Shown: one piece after another, positions 23,011 through 35,605 of the stretch
How positions within the stretch are numbered: the first letter of the stretch is position 1
Layout of the letters: every line of letters starts with the position of its first letter
Program-made: the position numbers and the translations under genes
Source: Talpa occidentalis
Lineage: Eukaryota > Chordata > Mammalia > Eulipotyphla > Talpidae
Direction of reading: 5' to 3'
NCBI RefSeq assembly: GCF_014898055.3
Contig: NW_026555331.1
Location: forward strand, 99,284,684-99,348,683
DNA length: 64,000 nt
The notes under the pieces: model-generated
The model's input: the letters and a program-made list of their open reading frames with translations, nothing else
Database searches by the model: none
What the model was told of the DNA's origin: nothing

Positions 23011-25693
23011 TTCTATTTTCCTCCAGAATTCTAACTTCCATCCATCACCAAACAGTTGACCTCTTTTACTGGGTTCACTCAGTATTTCTGCATTTCCTTC
23101 CATGATTTTGTTTTCATAGTTTATATTATATTTAATATGTAGATAAAATCTTTCTGATAAACCTTACTCAATTTTCCCTAAGACCAATGGTTTTAGAGTC
23201 CATCAAAAGGAATATGCACCTCAAAATCTTGATTACTTACCAGCAAACACATTGCAAATATCAGATACAGGGTCATGAAGCCTGTGCTTGCCTTAGTGTA
23301 ATAGCACCAAGAAGTTCTTTATGAGACACTGGCTTTTATTCCTTTAAATAATAACAATTCATAGTTCCTAGCAGCTAGGTGAGTAATCATATAAACCTAA
23401 GTGAGTTAAGCAGTTATTTATCTAAGCTAATTTTCACATGTGAAAAATAACATCCTCTTCAATGACATTTGTTGGAAATGTTGGCAGAAACTTTGGAGAC
23501 CACCTGAATGAAACTACTACAAACCAGAGGAGACTCTCCTGGGGAAAAAAGATGCTCACCTTTTTGCAAGTCTAGTTCATGGGAACAACAATTTACACAT
23601 AATCGTTACAAACCAAAAGTGAAACTGAGTACTGGAACCAAGGCAATGCAGTAATTGTCAGATCTGTTCATTCATTTATTCATTCTGTGATCAGTATCTA
23701 CAGCTAATTTCTATAGTCATCTTTGTTTGTTTGTTTTCCAAAATCCAGAATTCATTTGTGTAAAGTTGATCAACTTTTCTCACTATCTTGATAACTATAT
23801 CCTACCCCAGGAGCTTTCTCATTTTTAAACAGATGTTGGGATATGACAATAACAAAACCAAACCCTGTAGTTGTTACTATATTTGTGTATCTTTAGATGT
23901 TTTAAATTTCAAAGGTAACTTATGAGAGCATGGAGCACATTTAAAGTAGCAATTCAGGCTTGTTAGGAAATATCTGATATATTCTTGAGCACAGTTTGGT
24001 GAGAGGAAACTTTATAATTGGGGAGGGGGCTTACAACCTCATGAGGGAACAAAGAGATAACAGAGTGATATCTCAAAGCCACTGAGAGAATGTAGGCCAG
24101 AATATGAGTGAAAAACCATGACCAATGTAGAACAGTGAAGATCAACACAGATATATTGTCAGTTTGGAGGTAAGTCAGAGGCTTGGAGGTGAGCAGTTAG
24201 GATAAGAGGCTAAGAGGCATAAAATAAGGTGAGATCAAGGAAGAGGCTACTGAATATTTCCTATTATAGGTCAGGGTTGGACTATAATAAGAAAGACTTG
24301 ACAGAAGAGAAAAATCACCTCGTATGTAGTTTTCATCAGAGGAGAACTTGCAATTCTCAAAACCAGCCAATATGAGATCTAGTCCTAGGACTATCAAGGG
24401 AAAAAAGATTAACCCTACACCAAACCTTATAATGATTTGACTATGGAAAGAATCCTGATTCATGGTCCATACAGTTTCAGGTGGAAGGCATTTTAACTAT
24501 GTCCTGAAGGAAGTATGGGCCCAGAATCTAGGATAGAGTCAAGAGAGCTAAGAAAGCAAAGTGGGCAGTTCATTAATTTGTGGTTTGGGTGGTTGGTTGG
24601 GAGAAAGGGGTTGTGTATTTGAGAACTTCTAAAGTACTTCTCTTTCTGACACTGTTCAGGCAAGTGCAGATTCTGAGAATTGAGAACAATATAATTTCCT
24701 GTCCCTGAATTAAGTGGTGCTGGAGCCAGATATATTTGCTCTAAGAAATACTTGCTCTCGGAAGATAAGACTATGATCTAACCAAGATAATTTGCTTTAA
24801 AACCCTTCCCTACCTATGCTCATCATTCCAAAACTGTTGTGTCGCAATCTATTCCCAATTCCAATCAAGCCCTCATTTTGCAAATCCCACCTATTAACCA
24901 CTCATTTCTGGTCTTAAAGTAAATCTGTGAGTCTCCTTCCCTTAACTTTGCATGACTGAAAAAAATCAGGATTGGATGTGAGCAACTTCGTATAGATGGG
25001 TGCACTGTCCTGGTGTTGGTGCGTCAATCTTGGTAAAGAGTCAAAAGCCAGACAACCTGGGGCTGACACCCCTGTCAGTATGGCCTCTGATGGGATGGAA
25101 ATGGGCTTGAGAGAAGCTAAGACAAAATGATTTCATCCTTACTATGGACCTTAAAGACAAAATGCTCTATCTTTATTTTCAATTAGTTTTCAGAATTATT
25201 GGATAATAGTCACAGTTACTATCTGGAGATAGCATACGTGATAACTAAAGTTTTGACTATGTCAAAATGGCTGCATCAGACTATCACATGTCCTACTAGA
25301 ATAGACAGAGGTTTCAGGGTGTATGCATATGATATCTAACTGCCAGTGATTTTTCTTACAAGGAGTTTGCAGAGATTTTTCAGAACATGATCATGTTTGG
25401 ATAAGGGACCCTATGAGGCAACATGTATGATTTAAGCCCTCTCTAGGGAGCCCTTCAAGTTTCCTACCAGTGGAACTATGAATCAAGTTCCAATATGAGA
25501 CAGGATGTCTACTGACCTTCAAATATACATCTGTAAAAAGCCGGCTGGTTTAGCTAAATTCTTATTTAGATTGATCAAGAGTCCTTTTTCTTTGGAGTTC
25601 TCAATCTTTTACCTAGATTCCCTTGATTCAGCATAGGGCACCTCATGCCTTAGAAAGAACAACCTCACGTTATTAGTTCCCTCTTCATGCTTT
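23011..25693. other. Unassigned noncoding sequence
   Basis: No gene recognised. The 24180-24560 part is purine-rich and has the wording of an ancient dispersed repeat (GCAGTTAGGATAAGAGGCTA), but I cannot name the family. The remainder looks unique. Confidence 0.35.
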
Positions 25694-25707
25694 AAAAAGA
25701 AAAGCCA

Positions 25708-25984
25708 GGCCTCCCTGGTGGCGCAAGGGGTTAAGCACTGCACTATGAAGCAAACCGCAGCCTCTGCAATATGAGTTCGATTCCGGCTGGCCAGGTAGCA
25801 ACCTACATGGCACAACAGACCTCTCCTGTCTCGCCCTCAGCAGTGTGCTTTGGTCAGTCTGCCTGTTCTGTTTCCCACTCTGTTTCTGGTGAATCCTCTC
25901 ACACCCTGCATCTTTGGCCTGTACCCCGTCTCTTGTATGCATCAACATATAAATCTTAAAAAAAACAAAAAAGAAAAAAAAAAG
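25708..25984 (+). mobile_element. tRNA-derived SINE, older subfamily, with target duplication
   Basis: Plus-strand SINE beginning GGCCTCCCTGGTGGCGCAAG and ending in an A-rich tail with AAAC and AAAG interruptions. An exact 14-bp duplication, AAAAAGAAAAGCCA, lies at 25694-25707 and 25985-25998. It has the older markers: GGGGTTAAGCACTGCACTATGAAGC after the A box and 'CTTTGGCCTGTACCCC' before the tail. The B box reads GAGTTCGATTCC, close to the pol III consensus. Confidence 0.92.
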
Positions 25985-25998
25985 AAAAAGAAAAGCCA

Positions 25999-27563
25999 AC
26001 TTCCCAAGTTAAGAAGGAAAAATGGTTCAGGCAGGAAAGAAGGAAGGTGCTTTTTCAGAGTAAAATTGGGAAGCCACGCAGAGGCCAGTGGGAGGGAAGG
26101 CATTAGGCAGTCAAGCAGGTGGCCCAGTCAGCAGGTAAGCAGTGAGATTTGCCATGTTAATTGACAGGAATTACACCTGTTGTTTCTACGGGTTTAGGAA
26201 CAGTTGATCGTAAAGATGTGTTCATTTTAGGATAATTCAATGCGTTCATGTTAGGATAATTAAATGAGAAATTTGGAATGGAAATTTCGGCCTAATGATA
26301 ACTATACTTTGCTACTCTTTCTCTGGAGAGCCACAGGCATATTAAAGCACAAACTTGAAAGCATAAGAACTTCATTGTTCATGACGAAAAGACTCAAAGA
26401 AGTTCATCAAAGTGTAAGATAATGAGAGAGAGCTTTATTAAAAATAAGAGGTAGCTGTTCAGCTAGTAACTTAGATATTCCTTGAAATGAAAGATAATGT
26501 CTGTTCTAGTGCCTAGCATAAGACATGGCCCATAGTAGGTATTTAATAATTTCCTGTTGAATAATGAAGTTCATTTTTGCAACTTAGTCTCCTTTAACTA
26601 GACTGCTAAAACCCAAAGGTAAAAAAATTACTTTAAAGGAATTGCCGGTGACTCCGTGGAGTATATCCATCAGTCACTTACTACCTGAAATGTTCTCATT
26701 TGGGACCATTAAATATAACCAATAGAATCAGAAGCACATTACAATTAAGGAATATTAAGAACCTGGACACATGAACTAGTAATATGAAGGACATCGTGGG
26801 GGTGTGGGAAGTCTCTATGAAACTGTCAGTGAATCAGAGTTGGACTACCGCTGCCATTCAACTTTAGGCAAGAGTTCTATAATAGGTAGACCATGGTCAC
26901 AGGCGAGACTGTGAGTGGTGGACAAGCATAAGCACAAGGACATTACTTATCTAGTGGCCACTAAACAATCATATATGCTCCAGAGTCGGCTTGAGGAGGT
27001 GAGGGGAGGCAACAGTCATACTTTGTACAAATGAATACATGGGGATATGTGAATGGCAGATTCAATTAATTGAATATGATATATAACCAAAATCATGACC
27101 ATAATCATCCTTTTAAGGTGCCATGTGGGATAATAGTGTTGGGCTTATTTAGAATGAGTCCTTATTCGTTAGAATTAAAAATGTTAAAATGCAAGGAAGA
27201 GGAACCAGAAGAAGACAAAAAGTGAAAAGATTAATAAAATTTAAAAGGAAAGCAAAATACAGGTGTTTAATGCTGATAGAAGTTCTACAGGTCACTTAGG
27301 GTTGAGTCCTCTTTTGGGAGAGTGATCCATCAAGCACACAAAGAGCTGGCTTGTCCCAAGTCATCCTGACTATCATCACTGCTGATAACTGAACCAAGAA
27401 CTTTAATCTAGGGGGCTATAAGAAGGATCCATAATACACAGTATTTGAATAGTGAATAACTGTTCGTGTGTTTGCACCATACTGAGGTCAGTAGGATTTT
27501 AAATCTGGGAAAATTCGCCTTTTTTAGAATAACCCCTTATTCTCCTACTTGTGAAAATCCAAG
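25999..27563. other. Unassigned noncoding sequence with L2 tail
   Basis: An L2-like tail (TAGTGCCTAGCATAAGACAT...AGGTATTTAATAATTTCCTG) lies at about 26490-26575. 'TTAGGATAATT' is duplicated at about 26226-26263. No gene was recognised. Confidence 0.4.
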
Positions 27564-27570
27564 TGCTTTT

Positions 27571-27782
27571 TTTTTTAAAGATTTATTTATTTATTTATAC
27601 AAGCACTGGGTATAGTCAGAAGCGCGGGAGGGTGAGAGAATTCACCAGAGCCAGAGCGGGGAGCAGAGCAGGCAGAAGGACCGAAGTACACTGCTGAGGG
27701 GAGCAGCGGGCGGCAAGAGGTCCGCGCACCATGTGGGACCCTCCTCCGGTGGCTGGGGAGCAGCCGGGAATTGAACCAGCGC
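27571..27782 (-). mobile_element. tRNA-derived SINE, young subfamily, 5'-truncated
   Basis: The minus-strand SINE has an intact tail and body but stops at the B box (plus-strand GGGAATTGAACCAGCGC). The tRNA-like first 50-60 bases, including the A box, are missing. A short exact duplication, TGCTTTT, lies at 27564-27570 and 27783-27789. The copy was therefore truncated during integration and not by a later deletion. Without its A box it should not be a pol III source. Confidence 0.9.
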
Positions 27783-27789
27783 TGCTTTT

Positions 27790-30590
27790 AATATTGTTTA
27801 ATGTTGATTCTCTCATTCCTAACAATGGGCTATTTTACATAATAAACCTGTAGCCATTAGAGGCTTGTCTATTTGACCTTCTTTGTCATAACTTAGTAAG
27901 CACATCACCACCCTACAAAGTCATGCTTAAAAAAATCTGTATTTTGATAATGAAGGCACCCAATGAGGAAACTAAAATGAGTTTGATTACAGATGTGTGG
28001 GAACATTTTGGTTGATGTTTTTACTTTAAGGCATTTCTATTGATGAGTTATAAAGATACATTAATCTCTCCTGAGCACACAAGACACAATGCCCAACACT
28101 AGAGCTCCACTTTACAAATCATTTTACCATTAGCCTGAGCAGCTCTAACACATCAACAGCCAGTGCAAGTGCATTTGCTTTATTTTAAGGTAGAATATTT
28201 ATTTTGGATAATGGATTATTAAATAGATATGTATCATTTATCTCTGCAAGTCGTTTTATTGAGAATGATTTATAGCACATCAACAGCCATTGCAAATGCA
28301 TTTGCTCTCTTTTGAGGGCTGCTCATTTTATTATGAATGGCTTACTGAGCAGAGACGCCAATTGCAGAGAATCTGCTTTCTTGGGGCTGTGATATTTTAC
28401 AAGGGTTGCCATATAAATTTTTTGTAAATTATTTATAAATCTCTTCTTCGCAAAATATTCCGAAGCCCAATTAGTGTTCTAATTCCATGTAGCCATTCCT
28501 GGGAAGAGGGTACCCACAAAAGGAACTCTGAAATCTGGCATCTTTTGCTTTAAATGGTAGCCATATGCCCTGACATGATTATATCTAGGAGACTTTGATT
28601 CCTCATCTGAAAAGTCAGTATACATAATGCTGTTTATTTATGAGAATTTGTATGGCATTAGGGAAGTTTCTCTCCTAAGAGTGTAAAGAAAAAACACACC
28701 TCTAGCTAATCTCTAACTTTTCTATTTTTGTTGCTCAAAGAAGTCAGATTGTTTGCCATTCACATAGATAATGATTCATTGTGTGTGAAAATTACAGAAA
28801 TGGGTTGATAGTAATTATTTGGATTGATTTTTAAAAGCTTGACTTTTAAGTGTGTCTTTAATATCCTAATATACATCTAGGTGAAAAATAAAGATACTTG
28901 GCTACTGTATAATACTGTCAGATTTTTAATTTCAGAAAGGATAAACACTGCCAAGTTTTGAAGGTCTGCACCAAGGATACTGACATAATTTTCAAAGTCA
29001 CGGGTTATACTGCAGCACCTCCCCTCAACATAAAACCCAGGGGGTTGACACCAGCACATCTCTCCCTAATCTATCCCGTGCATAACGATATTGCCACAGA
29101 GCCTTCCCGAATATTTGCAACTACGCAGGCAGAAGTGGGTTTTGCAAATGATGTGGGGGTGATGTATTTTATTGCTGATTCTGTTTCACCTGTATTTAGT
29201 TCCACTGACATGGCAAACCCCTCGGCCAATTGTCCTTATTATAGCCCCTATGTATTTCCCCCCAGTGCACTTGCACAGAGGGAAGATGTGAGCATGGAGC
29301 GTACTTAACTGCCAAGCTGAATGGCTCTGTAATGTAGCTTCAGTGTGGCATAAATTAAGCTGTCATTTTTTTGGCAGCAAGTGCAGAGAGGCGATTTTCC
29401 TGTACTGTAACATTTGAAACAACAATTTTCTGGCTCCAGTACTGACTGACAGTTCTGTGTGATACATTCTCAATGTGTGTGCTTCAGGGTTGCAGCTGGA
29501 AGCTGCCTTCTGGGCAAGGTATTGTCTCTATTAGCAAATCCTGGCTGTGGTTGCCCTAAGCAGACTTTTCCTGACTCCTACTGCCACTCAGCTAAGGAGG
29601 CTGCCACTAGGCCAGCAAAAATAGCACTGGGGCCTTAGCAGCTTGAGCGAGGGTCTTGAGCATGTTTCTTATATGCAAAATGGCCTCTTATCAGGAAAAT
29701 TAGGTTGTGTGTTCTTGTGTGCTGGCTCTAACTGTACAAAGCCCTTTACAAATAGGGAGATTTCCCGGAGCTGGGCTGAGATTTTATGGGCAGGCAATGC
29801 TGTTGGATGCTCTGAGGGGCTTCCAGGTGTGGACTAGGAGTGCTATTACCACTCTGTTTCCCATGCCGCAGGTTAGCTGCAGCACAAAAGCAGAATGTTG
29901 ATAAAGGCAATGAGGGGTGTCGACCGGAAGATCTCTGGAGGACCACAGCAAACTGATTTTTCTTTAAATGTCCTCTATTCTCTCTGCCCCTAACCCCCAC
30001 CAGTGACTATAAAGCAATATGGGTACCACCATCTCGCCAACACTCTTGAATGCACATAAAGGGCAGAAAAGGTTACCTTGAATGCAGCCAAAATAAAACT
30101 GTAATCACATCACTCAGGATTCAGCAGGGAGAAATAAGTTATGTTAACCCTGAAGTTGCATGCAGAGTTGTTGCACTAAAAGGAGGAGGTTGCTGGCCAC
30201 ATCAGAACAAAGGTTTTCACAGGTTCAGTTAGGCGAGATTGCCCTTGTTGTGGGCCATGACCATGTTGTGAGAATGCTTCAAAGAAGAATCAGTTATTTG
30301 CCTGAGTTTGCATAATGCAGCTATTTGCTAAGTAACTTATTCACAGCCAGAGAGTTCTTATATAGAACTTAAGTGGGTTTTTTTTCTGTTAGTTTCCTTA
30401 GTTTGGTATTATAGAGGGAAAATAGAGAAGCTGTCATAAGTATTCCTCATAAAATATCACTAAGGTTGTCTGCTCTTAGTTTCAAATATCTTGGTTTTTA
30501 TAATTTTTCACATTGACTTTGTGAATGAAGCACTAATTTATTTGTCCAACCAGTGCACATGCATATACAAGTATTGTTTGAGGGAATCAA
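27790..30590. other. Repeat-poor block, candidate conserved noncoding region
   Basis: Almost 2.8 kb without a recognised transposable element, unusual for this window. It contains a diverged 40-bp direct repeat (28146-28189 and 28273-28316), TAAT-rich AT stretches, and a moderately GC-richer part at 28950-29850. A 116-codon plus-strand frame lies at 28958-29308, but its residues show no domain or exon-like splice context that I can support. Conserved regulatory DNA or plain unique DNA are both possible. Confidence 0.35.
28146..28316. repeat. Diverged direct repeat, about 127-bp period
   Basis: CACATCAACAGCCAGTGCAA at about 28149 recurs as CACATCAACAGCCATTGCAA at about 28276, and both continue into GTGCATTTGCT/ATGCATTTGCT plus a TTTT-AGG run. 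About 40 bases are alike, with a few substitutions. The text between the copies is also loosely similar, which suggests an old segmental tandem duplication. Confidence 0.8.
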
Positions 30591-30599
30591 AGATAAACT

Positions 30600-31045
30600 A
30601 CAGATTAAAATTCAAGCTCTCCTTCCACACCAGTTTTCCCCACCATCGTCCAGCCTCACATTTATGATATCAGTCATACCTTGCTCCTTATCAGGTAGAG
30701 CTGGGCACATATTCTCTTACTTTCATGTCATGGCTCAAGTGCTTTATTTATGACACACGACCACTCCTCCCCCTTCTCTTCCTGATTAACTCCCAACTCA
30801 GACAGGAAGTCTTCCCTCACCAAATCCTGCAGCCCAGCGGGGTTAGACATTTCTGAAGTCTGTTCCTTGATGATCTTATGTCTATATCTCTTTCAAATTT
30901 TAATTATCTTTTATCCACCTGTTTATAAGGGTACACTTTTAAATCTTTCATGATAGTGACTGTAATTTCCTCCCTAACCTTGCCACCATGCCTGGCACAT
31001 AACAGCTACTTAATAAGTATTTCAGTAAATGGATGAATACATTTA
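30600..31045 (+). repeat. L2 LINE 3' end, plus strand
   Basis: The order follows the ancient L2 3' region: 'CAGGAAGTCTTCCCTCACC', 'GTGACTGTAATTTCCTCCC', 'ACCATGCCTGGCACATAACA', and the end 'CTTAATAAGTATTTCAGTAA'. It is strongly diverged, with no open frame. Confidence 0.75.
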
Positions 31046-32190
31046 TGATTATTGTCCTAAAGATACATGCATAAATCAGAAATCCCCAATAACAGAAAAA
31101 AATTCTCTGATAATGAGCCATTATTTTTTTCTGGAAGAAAAATGAATTACTATATAAGTAGTTCGTGTTATGTTTCTTTTATGATATTTTATCAAAATCC
31201 ATTCTTACCCCTGCATCTTACATTGCATATCCATGTTCAGCCACAGTCAACTAACTTCTAAAGGTCTTCCTGCTGTGCATAATATTCTATGATTCTCTAG
31301 AGCTTATTTCCACAATTTGCTGAGCTATGATCATCCATATTGAATTTTCATTCTGCTTATTCTAAGCCACATTATGATGCTTGTCAAAACCATTTTAAAT
31401 TCTCTGGCTCAGTTTGAAGATTCTGTTTTCTCTGCCCCTGAGAGTATAAGGGAAATACAATATAGGTGAAAAATGAAGATTCAAAACCAAAGTGGGTAAA
31501 ATAGTCATCAGGTTCTGAAGTTGCCCATGGCAGTACGTGTTCTGAGGTTTGGCAGTGGTAACGAGAATAGATACCTGGGTTTTGCTTAGAGTCAGCATTT
31601 ATTAGCTGTGTGACTTGCAGTAAGTCAATTCTTTCTAATATACAATTCTTCCTAATATACAACATTTTTTGGTGATTGTTAATGCTGTATCTTTTTTGCA
31701 TGTCAAAAAGATGTAAAAGTTAGGAAAAGAAATAGAAAGGGTATTTTGTTACTCTTGAATCTTCACTAACCATACTGACTTGTGACCAATTGGAAAATAG
31801 TCTTACTAATTCTCCATCATTTCCTCTCTATCCTTCTCATGATCGTCTACATAAAATTTATTAATTACATGCTCTCCCTATAAAAATAACTAAACCAAGT
31901 TCTATGGCGACCTGTTAATCGAACAATCAGTAAGGGGAAGAGGGCAGGGAAGGCAGAAGGGGGCATTATATATCTTTTTGAAAGCTTACAAATCTCTCAT
32001 AAGTAAGCTTAAACTGAAAACAAGGGACTAGACTATGTGCTAAGTACCAAGTGGGTATAATGATGGGAGACAGCTTTATGCAATGCTATTTCAACCCAGA
32101 CTCTAAGGTTTGGGCAGAATTCTAATCGGTGGGAAGAAGGCGAAAGGATATTTCTGCAGGGGAGAAGATAGCACATGTACAAGCTTAGAG
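31046..32190. other. Unassigned noncoding sequence
   Basis: A short MIR-like piece is present at about 31585-31640 (TTAGCTGTGTGACTTGCAGT). The rest is unique AT-rich DNA, with no gene recognised. Confidence 0.35.
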
Positions 32191-32194
32191 GTAG

Positions 32195-32675
32195 GATTTA
32201 TGCACCAGTGTTCATAGCGACTATGTTCACAACAACCATAGTATAACCAAAGTGTGGGAACAACCCAAGTAGCCAATGATGTCTGAATGGATACACAAAA
32301 TGAGGTGTACACACACACACAGAGGAATATTTTTCAGCCCTTAAAAAGGAAGGAATGATATGAAGTGAATGAATCTTGACATCAAGCTAAGTGAAGTAAG
32401 TCACAAAAGGACAAATACTCTGATTCCATGTATATGAGTACCTAAAGTAATTTAATTCTTAGAGAAGGAAAATAGAATGGTGATTCCCAGGAGCTGAGGG
32501 TGGGAGAGGATGGAGAGTTATTCTCTAATTATGTAGCATTTTAGTTTTGCAAGATGAAGAGTGTCCTGGAGGTGGATAGTAGTGATAGTTCCACCACAAT
32601 TTGAATGTACATAATACCACTGAATTGTATACTTAAAAATGTTCATGATGATAATTTTTGTTTTATACTTTCATT
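32195..32675 (+). mobile_element. Old LINE-1 3' end, plus strand
   Basis: Sense-oriented old L1 text: 'GTTCATAGCGACTATGTTCA', 'GGGAACAACCCAAGTAGCC', 'GAATGGATACACAAAATG', 'AAGTGAAGTAAGTCACAAAA', 'TTCCCAGGAGCTGAGGG', 'CTGAATTGTATACTTAAAAA'. It parallels 8150-8610 but is a separate copy. It contains a (CA)n run at 32309-32321. Confidence 0.82.
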
Positions 32676-33110
32676 ACAATTTTTTTTAAAATTCAGAGAT
32701 AGAAAAATATAATTTAGAGAAAAATAATTAATATATAGACTTGGCTGAAGCATAAGTTTATCTAATGGATTAATTAAAATTAATCTAGAAAGAAAAGTTA
32801 AGACTGAATCACTGAAAGTTTTCAGTGAACACTCATGTTTGGATGAAGCATCATTGAAGATTTTTGAATATGGGAAGGAAGTTGTCACAGTTGTGCTTCT
32901 GGAAGTTTGGATGGGCTGTGGTATGCACGCTGACCTGGAAAGCACAAAGGCAAACTGGAGCCCAATATGACTACAGTGAGTGTTCACTTAATGTTGTCTC
33001 ATTGATAGGTTCTTGGAAGCTGTGACTTTAAGCAAAATGAAGTATAACAAAACAGGTCCTCAAATAGTGTTCTTTTGGTTCAACATCAGCTGGCATTTTT
33101 TTTTCTCATT
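32676..33110. other. Unassigned noncoding sequence
   Basis: Purine-rich unique or ancient-repeat-derived DNA between the old L1 and the SINE. No gene was recognised. Confidence 0.3.
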
Positions 33111-33123
33111 AACATTATAGTGA

Positions 33124-33445
33124 GGGCCTCCCCTGGTGGCCCAGCGGCTGAACACTGGGCTACGAAGCTGCCTGCAGCCTCTGCAGCGCCCACGCCCCTT
33201 CCATCCCGGGCGGGCGCCAGCGAGGGTCCCACATGGTGCACAGACCTCTCCTGCTGTGCCCACTGCTCCCCTCAGCAGTGTATTTCATCAGTCTGCCTGT
33301 TGTGTTCCCCGCTCTGGCTCTGGTGAATTCTCTCGCCCTCCCATGCTTCTGACTGTATCCAGTGCTTGTATAAATAAATAACTAAATCTTAAAAAAAAAA
33401 AAAATTGAAAAAATAAGAGAGATTTAAAAAAAATACTTAAAAAAA
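33124..33445 (+). mobile_element. tRNA-derived SINE, young subfamily, with target duplication
   Basis: Plus-strand SINE beginning GGGCCTCCCCTGGTGGCCCA and ending with ATAAATAACTAAATC followed by a long A-rich tail. The 13-bp sequence AACATTATAGTGA flanks it exactly at 33111-33123 and 33446-33458. The region beside the B box is altered (GCCCACGCCCCTTCCATCCC), so its pol III promoter is damaged. The tail carries non-A interruptions (TTGAAAAAATAAGAGAG), a sign of age or internal slippage. Confidence 0.93.
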
Positions 33446-33458
33446 AACATTATAGTGA

Positions 33459-33895
33459 AACAGCACTGAAGGAAGCAATGTTATTTGAGAACCTGTAATA
33501 GATGTCATTTGAGGAATGACATTACAAACCCTGAAGGAGAGCAAGGGAAGACATGAGCATATAGAAGGGACTTGGTGAAGAAGTGAAAGTACCTAATGAC
33601 TAACCAATGGGGAGTGGGGGATGCAGTACAGTGGATTAGAGGTAATTCAAAGATTGTGTTTGAGAGATATGAACACTATCAGTATTATCCAAACATGGCA
33701 ATATTAACAACTGGTTTGGTAGAGAAGGTGATGAATTGGTTCAAGACTGTGAATTTGAGAAGATAGTGAATTGTATAAAAGAAAATACTTGTCAGGAAAC
33801 AGGTGCTGAAGATCAGGACTGGAGATGAATTTCCAAGAGGCATCTCCTGAAGAACAGAAAACAGGTTTTAAACAAAAGGAAAGAGGGGAAGGGTA
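33459..33895. other. Unassigned noncoding sequence
   Basis: Purine-rich DNA that looks like part of an ancient dispersed repeat; the family is not assigned. No gene is seen. Confidence 0.3.
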
Positions 33896-33899
33896 GCAT

Positions 33900-34125
33900 T
33901 TTTGAATGCCCCCTTAGGCCAGCCACCCTGTGAAAAACTTCCTATACCATGGCACAACCCAATGAGTTAGATGGTAACATCCCCATTTACAGATATGGAA
34001 ACAGACACAGAAAGGCTAATTAACTTGCCTAATTTGACAGGCAAATGAAAGTGGCAGGACCAAAGCAGGCACATTCAATGACTTGACTCCAGAGTCCAAG
34101 CTTCTCTCACATTGGTCCATGCCAC
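33900..34125 (-). repeat. MIR SINE, minus strand
   Basis: Reversed MIR text: 'CCCATTTACAGATATGGAAA', 'CAGACACAGAAAGGCTAATT', 'AACTTGCCTAATTTGACAGG', 'AAAGTGGCAGGACCAAAGC', 'CTTGACTCCAGAGTCCAAGC'. Confidence 0.8.
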
Positions 34126-35045
34126 CTAAAATCTTAATTTTTCAGAAATTTGCGTGTGATCTTCAAGAAATATTCTATCTGAGACTCATTTACTTACCAA
34201 TAAATACTCTTATGGCATAGGTTATTAAATGTAATTTATAAGTTCTTTTCCATCTCCAAAGTTCAAAGTCTCTACATTATGATTGAGGACACAGAAATGA
34301 ATAAAATCTCTGAGGAAATATCAAGAAAGAGAAATAGAGGGTAAGGGTAGCATATAAAAAATAGAAGGCAGAAGGAAGAAGGTCTACAGGTAGAGAGTGA
34401 AAAAATGAAAAGATTCAGCGAAGAAGGCAAAGAGTCAGATATGTGGAAAGGGTAAGAAAGTGCTGTTTCATAAAGGTCATGAGAGCAGCATTTTAGTAAG
34501 ATGCAGACTTCAGGGTCTAATGTTTGACTGCACTACAAAAAAGTGAAAATCAATATTAGACCATTTGGCTTGGCCACAGTAGGGGCAATGTGTGGAAAAG
34601 GGTAGAACTAGCATAATATAAGGAATGGCTTTCAGATTGTAAAAATTTAGGAAGAAAGTGAATGATGAGAAAGTAGAAATGGATAACAGATTCAGTTACT
34701 TGAAAGTTTGACTGTGAATCTTATTTCACCCACTTTTGTGATTGAGTTATTGGAAAGCTTTGAAAAATATTTTTCGTGTTAAGAGATCAGAATATCCATT
34801 CAACTAGAGAATTGAAATCTAGATTCTAGCTCTATTTTTGTAATTAGTTGTTTGCACCAGTCAAATATAGCACAGCCGTCCTGGGTTTTCATGCATCCAC
34901 CCGAAAGGTCCTCAGCTTCTGAACAGAAAAGTTGTATTCTGGGATGAAAGATTTGACTTTAGCATCTTCCATGAATAAAAAGATAATTACTCCGTTTTTC
35001 TTAAAAATCAAAGTCATGCCACCACTAATCTGTGCATCTGACAAA
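34126..35045. other. Unassigned noncoding sequence
   Basis: The 34300-34560 part is purine-rich and may derive from an ancient interspersed repeat. No gene was recognised. Confidence 0.3.
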
Positions 35046-35049
35046 AACA

Positions 35050-35240
35050 CTAGCTAATTTTGATTGAGGACTTGTGCTGGGACATGCAGTGCTGTAAGCA
35101 TATAGCATATATTAACTCATTTAATCCTCCCACAAACCTGCCAGGGAGCTCTAATTGTCAGCCCCTTTTTATAGATGATGGGACAGAGGCAGAGAGGAGT
35201 TCTGAACTTGAGGACATATAGTTAGAATGGAGTAAACATG
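35050..35240 (-). repeat. MIR SINE, minus strand
   Basis: Reversed MIR: 'ATTAACTCATTTAATCCTCC', 'CACAAACCTGCCAGGGAGCT', 'ATAGATGATGGGACAGAGGC', then a weak 'GACATATAGTTAGAATGGAG' end. Confidence 0.78.
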
Positions 35241-35424
35241 AACAGTTTGAGGCCAGAATCCCAGTGAGTTATTAACTAGATACAAAGTCATTCGGTATTT
35301 TTATTTATTTACTATTTTGTTCTGAAAAATAAATGCCCAGTGTCTTTTTTTTTTTTTAAATACCTTGACTTGCTTCCATCTTCAAAAATGCATAAGGAGC
35401 CATGAATCCTTTGTTGGTAATTCT

Positions 35425-35605
35425 CTAAATCTTTTTACTTCAAAGTGTAATCTAAGGACTAGCAGCATCAGTGTCACTTAGGAAGTTGTTAGAAATGCAG
35501 GAAGTTCAGCCGCCACCCCAGACCTACTGAGAATCTACTTTCTAACACGATTCTTGGTGACTTGGGTAAACACTGAGTTTGAGTTTGAGAAACACAGGTA
35601 TTGGA
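35425..35605 (+). repeat. MER5-type nonautonomous hAT DNA transposon
   Basis: The text tracks the MER5A/B consensus: 'CAAAGTGTAATCTAAGGACT', 'AGCAGCATCAGTGTCACTTA', 'GTTAGAAATGCAGGAAGTTC', 'CACCCCAGACCTACTGAGAA', ending 'GTTTGAGAAACACAGG'. These are short, inactive relics common to placental mammals. Confidence 0.85.

Noticed and set aside
28958..29308. 116-codon frame in the repeat-poor block, considered as an exon
   Set aside because: I could not see convincing splice sites or codon bias, and no protein family is recognised. It is kept only as part of the candidate noncoding block.
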